Origin: NCEH01 sp043195195
GTDB lineage: Bacteria; Pseudomonadota; Alphaproteobacteria; Rhizobiales; Xanthobacteraceae
Reading direction: 5' to 3'
NCBI RefSeq assembly: GCF_043195195.1
Contig: NZ_JBAFWT010000015.1
Location: forward strand, 1 to 64,000
Length of the DNA stretch: 64,000 nt
The position numbers were made by a program, and so were the translations under genes. How positions within the stretch are numbered: the stretch's first letter is position 1; the number at the start of each line of letters is the position of its first letter. Positions 61,194 to 64,000 of the stretch are shown here, in pieces. Under the pieces are notes generated by a model. It saw only the letters and a program-made list of their open reading frames with translations, did not search any database and had not been told where the DNA came from.

Positions 61194-61973
61194 CTAGCGC
61201 AGCAGCGCGGCCTGCTGCGGCATGTATTTCAATGCATCCAGGAGCGGCGTCGGCTTGAGCTGGATCACCCCGTCGAACGGCCCTCCCATCTCCACGATCA
61301 GGAACAGGGCGCCGGCGATGGAAACCGAGCAGAGGAACATGGCCAGAACCACCACCGCATTGGCCGGGGCGAACAGGCCGAAGCTGGCGAAGATCAGCGT
61401 CAGCCAAACGATCAGCACGACGATGAACACGAACGGAATTGCGGTCACCCCTTCTTCCGTCACGGTCCAGCGGGTGATGACGATGGAATTGAAGCGGGCG
61501 ATAGCCTCCTGCCGCAATTCGCGCTGATCGTCATTGGTGGGAGCGAGCGCGCGGATCGCGGCATCGATCTGGAGCAGAAGCTGGGCGGAGGGCTGCGTGC
61601 CGCTCGGCTTGGGCAGGCCGTGCAAGTCCGGCCAGGTCTCGCGGATGATGGTCTTGGTATAGTCGGTCACCAGCGCCCCCGCCTTTGCCGCGTCTGGCCC
61701 GTAGTGGCGCAGTGAGGAATCGAGCGCGATGATGTGCAGCGCGTACTGGTGCAGGTCCTTGTCGGTGGAATCATAGCCGCCTTTCACCGAGGCGGTCATC
61801 AAGCCGAGGATGAGCGAGGCCATGGCCGCGATCATGCCTACGCCGAGCTTCACCACATCCTGCGTTTCCTTGGAGACGTGCCGCTCGGGCAGCACCCTCG
61901 CGACCACCAGGGCGATCAAGGATCCGAAGAACATGCACGCGAACGAGACGATCGCGACGGTCCAGGAATTCAT
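61194..61973 (-). CDS. DUF4239 (bestrophin-like) membrane protein
   Basis: 259 residues. Two N-terminal helices (IVSFACMFFGSLIALVVARVL and LGVGMIAAMASLILGLMTASVKGGYD), a helical periplasmic or cytoplasmic middle, and two C-terminal helices (FVFIVVLIVWLTLIFASFGLFAP, VVVLAMFLCSVSIAGALFLIVEM) follow the DUF4239 pattern. Function unknown; some annotations call the family bestrophin-like. Convergent with the MFS gene. Confidence 0.88.
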   Translation of the reverse strand: MNSWTVAIVSFACMFFGSLIALVVARVLPERHVSKETQDVVKLGVGMIAAMASLILGLMTASVKGGYDSTDKDLHQYALHIIALDSSLRHYGPDAAKAGALVTDYTKTIIRETWPDLHGLPKPSGTQPSAQLLLQIDAAIRALAPTNDDQRELRQEAIARFNSIVITRWTVTEEGVTAIPFVFIVVLIVWLTLIFASFGLFAPANAVVVLAMFLCSVSIAGALFLIVEMGGPFDGVIQLKPTPLLDALKYMPQQAALLR

Positions 61974-62099
61974 AAGTCCCCCGACTCACCCCTGCGCGAA
62001 CGTGCGGTCCGCCAGCCATGATTGCGCTTATTGTCATTGCCGCCCGCAGGCAAGGCCCTCGCATCGCGTTTCCGCGACCCACGGGCGTGGCCGGGCCAT

Positions 62100-63053
62100 T
62101 CAGCGCGGAATGGCCGCCCGCAGCGCGCCGGCCAAGGCCTCCAGATGCCCCCCGTTGGTGCCGCAGCAGCCGCCGAGGATGCGCAGGCGGTAGTCGCGCC
62201 GCACCTCCATCATGGCGGCGGCAAACGCCTCGGGCTGGCTCTCCTCGAGATGGTCGAGATCGTTGAGCGCCTCGGGCGGCAAGGGGGAGGCATTGGCCTT
62301 CAGGCCCGCGAGCCGGCCGCCGAGCGCGCCGAGCGCGGGGGCGGCGCGCTCCGCGTCGGCGAAGCGGGAGGGATGGGTACAGCCGACCATGTAATGGAGC
62401 GGAGCGGGGGCGAGGGTGGCGTCGAGGTGGGCGATGAAGTCCGCATAGGGCGTGCCGTCCAGCAGCGCGCCGTCGGGTGTGATCACCGGCGCCAGTACAT
62501 AAGGCAGGCCGGTCGCCGCCATGGCGCGGGCCGCGCCTTCCAATTCCGCAGCGGCGGGAAAGCTCGGGGCATAAAGCAGATCAACGCCGAGGCCGGCGAG
62601 GAGGCAGGCCTGCTCGGCGTGATAGGCCTCGGCGGTGGCAATGTCGGGGGCGTGGGTCGGGTCGTAACCGTCGCCGCGCGGGCCGATGACGCCGGCGATC
62701 ATCGCGCTGTCCTCAAGACCCCGTTCGGCCCGCAGGCCCTGGAGGAAGCGCACCGCCTCCCCGTTCACCCGCGCGACGTCCCCGGTGGCGGAGAAACCCA
62801 GCCGCGCGAGGCAATCGCGATGGGCGCGCCAGGTCGGCGTGCCGATCTGGATCGGCAGGGCATGGCGGGCGGCAATGTCGAGATATTCGCCGTAGATGCG
62901 GGCCAGCGCGCCACGCTGCCCGTCCCGGAACAGGGGGAGGAAGGCGGCGAATTCGGGGAGGTCGAGGTGGTCCTCGAAGATCAGGCGGGTTTCAAGGCCG
63001 CCGTCTGCGAGGATGGCGGGGGCCGTGCGAAGCAGGGTGTCGAACCGCGCCAT
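62100..63053 (-). CDS. homocysteine S-methyltransferase family protein
   Basis: 317 residues of the zinc-dependent Hcy methyltransferase barrel: ILADGGLETRLIF at the N-terminus, the first zinc Cys in MVGCTHPS and the Cys pair in ILGGCCGTNGGHL at the end. It would transfer a methyl group from a donor such as S-methylmethionine or betaine to homocysteine. Stands 20 bases after fabI, perhaps co-transcribed. The methyl donor cannot be deduced. Confidence 0.9.
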   Translation of the reverse strand: MARFDTLLRTAPAILADGGLETRLIFEDHLDLPEFAAFLPLFRDGQRGALARIYGEYLDIAARHALPIQIGTPTWRAHRDCLARLGFSATGDVARVNGEAVRFLQGLRAERGLEDSAMIAGVIGPRGDGYDPTHAPDIATAEAYHAEQACLLAGLGVDLLYAPSFPAAAELEGAARAMAATGLPYVLAPVITPDGALLDGTPYADFIAHLDATLAPAPLHYMVGCTHPSRFADAERAAPALGALGGRLAGLKANASPLPPEALNDLDHLEESQPEAFAAAMMEVRRDYRLRILGGCCGTNGGHLEALAGALRAAIPR

Positions 63054-63073
63054 TTGCCGCCCCTCCCTGCTCG

Positions 63074-63925
63074 CTACTCCGCGGCGTTGGCCGATGTCAT
63101 GTCGCCGGAAAGCTTCGCCTCGGCGTCTTCCTGGGCCTTCAGGACGTCGGGATGCGGCATGGAGATGATGTTGTAGCCGCTATCGACGAAATGGGTCTCG
63201 CCGGTGACGCCGCTGGAGAGGTCCGAGAGCAGATAGAGCGAGGAATTGCCCACTTCCTCGATGCTCACCGTGCGGCGCAGCGGGGCGTGACGCTTCTGAT
63301 AATTGAACATCAGCCGCGCATCGGCGATGCCCGCACCCGCGAGCGTGCGCACCGGGCCGGCGGACAGCGCGTTCACGCGGATGCCGGCCGGGCCGAAATC
63401 GGCGGCGAGATAGCGCACGCTGGCCTCAAGCGCCGCCTTGGCGACGCCCATGACATTGTAATTGGGCATCACGCGGCTGGAGCCGCCGAAGGTCAGGGTC
63501 AGCAGCGCGCCGCCATTGGGCATCAGATCCGCCGCCCGCTTGGCGATCTCGGTGAACGAGAAGCAGGAGATGATCATGGTGCGGGAGAAATTCTCCCGGC
63601 TGCTGTCGGCATAGCGGCCCTTCAATTCCGACTTGTCGGAAAAGGCCACCGCATGCACCACGAAATCCAACGTGCCCCATTCATCCCGTAGCCGGGCAAA
63701 CAATGCATCGACGCTGGCGAGATCCTCCACGTCGCACGGCGCGATGATGGAGGAGCCGAGGCTCTCGGCCAAGGGGCGCACCCGCTTGGCCATGGCCTCG
63801 CCCTGATGGGTGAAGGCGAGTTGAGCGCCCTGACCGGCCAAGGCCTTGGCGATGCCCCAGGCGATGGAATGGTCATTGGCCACTCCCATCACGAGGCCGC
63901 GCTTGCCTTTCATCAGGTCCTGCAT
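63074..63925 (-). CDS. fabI: enoyl-[acyl-carrier-protein] reductase (NADH), FabI
   Basis: 283 residues of the FabI family: the NADH loop GLVMGVANDHSIAWGIAKAL, AFSDKSELKGRYADSSRENF and the catalytic region PNYNVMGVAKAALEASVRYLA. It catalyses the last reduction of each fatty acid elongation cycle. Numbering equals that of E. coli FabI: catalytic Tyr156 and Lys163 are present, but position 146, usually Tyr, is Phe (TTC). The start near the window edge leaves 75 bases of leader. Confidence 0.94.
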   Translation of the reverse strand: MQDLMKGKRGLVMGVANDHSIAWGIAKALAGQGAQLAFTHQGEAMAKRVRPLAESLGSSIIAPCDVEDLASVDALFARLRDEWGTLDFVVHAVAFSDKSELKGRYADSSRENFSRTMIISCFSFTEIAKRAADLMPNGGALLTLTFGGSSRVMPNYNVMGVAKAALEASVRYLAADFGPAGIRVNALSAGPVRTLAGAGIADARLMFNYQKRHAPLRRTVSIEEVGNSSLYLLSDLSSGVTGETHFVDSGYNIISMPHPDVLKAQEDAEAKLSGDMTSANAAE

Positions 63926-64000
63926 TGCCGGCTACCTCAGGTATGAACGTTTGAAGGCCGATTATCAGACCTTGCAGTGCGAAACCATCGCCAAGTCGCG

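Overview
The window is GC-rich chromosomal DNA from an alphaproteobacterium, most likely a Hyphomicrobiales (Rhizobiales) member near the Xanthobacteraceae. The signs are the Tim44-like / MltA / Smr / XRE gene run, tandem PRC-barrel proteins, an alphaproteobacterial FabI, the CTCCCC...GGGGAG hairpin repeats common in this group, and many metabolite-uptake cassettes. I assigned taxonomy from gene content only. No rRNA, tRNA, CRISPR array, insertion sequence or phage gene is visible.

Layout. (1) 1-1082: two PRC-barrel proteins and a small ORF. (2) 1175-7371: a tightly packed periplasmic redox/iron cassette on the minus strand: imelysin, Tat-exported multicopper oxidase, di-heme COG3488-type oxidoreductase, second imelysin, DUF1513 protein. 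The first imelysin runs 241 bases into the oxidase gene. (3) 7534-10730: XRE regulator, Smr protein, MltA, Tim44-like protein. (4) 11187-15472: TctC/TctB/TctA tricarboxylate-type transporter, then glucokinase. (5) 15502-21936: a frameshifted LysR regulator divergent from a polar amino acid ABC transporter, an N-carbamoyl amino acid/allantoate-type amidohydrolase and an M20 peptidase. A palindromic operator candidate lies between the two arms. (6) 22024-29008: HtpG, NAD-dependent epimerase, LysR, Orn/Lys/Arg decarboxylase, GNAT acetyltransferase. (7) 29037-31957: TRAP transporter with fused DctQ-DctM. (8) 32528-40160: a DUF2161 nuclease-like gene that seems to begin at CTG, then a cluster that reads as isethionate catabolism: IclR regulator, GMC dehydrogenase, MFS permease, Xsc, Pta.

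(9) 40645-45441: a YdeP/FdhF-type molybdopterin oxidoreductase in one operon with cytochrome bd oxidase cydAB. (10) 45630-51307: a cobalamin riboswitch before btuB-btuF-btuC-btuD and a translationally coupled gene of unknown function. (11) 51990-54663: membrane histidine kinase, FixJ-type response regulator and a stand-alone receiver. (12) 54799-61973: isochorismatase-like hydrolase, haloperoxidase-type alpha/beta hydrolase with an in-frame signal-peptide extension, a possible hydrolase remnant, XapX protein, amidohydrolase with a Cys/His-rich tail, DoxX, MFS exporter and a DUF4239 membrane protein. (13) 62100-63925: homocysteine methyltransferase-family protein and FabI.

The window is mostly accessory nutrient acquisition (organic acids, carbamoyl/amino acids, sulfonates, cobalamin, probably iron) among a few housekeeping genes. 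The best candidates for something under-described are the oxidase-containing double-imelysin cassette, the unknown gene at the end of the riboswitch-controlled B12 operon, and the YdeP-cydAB operon.
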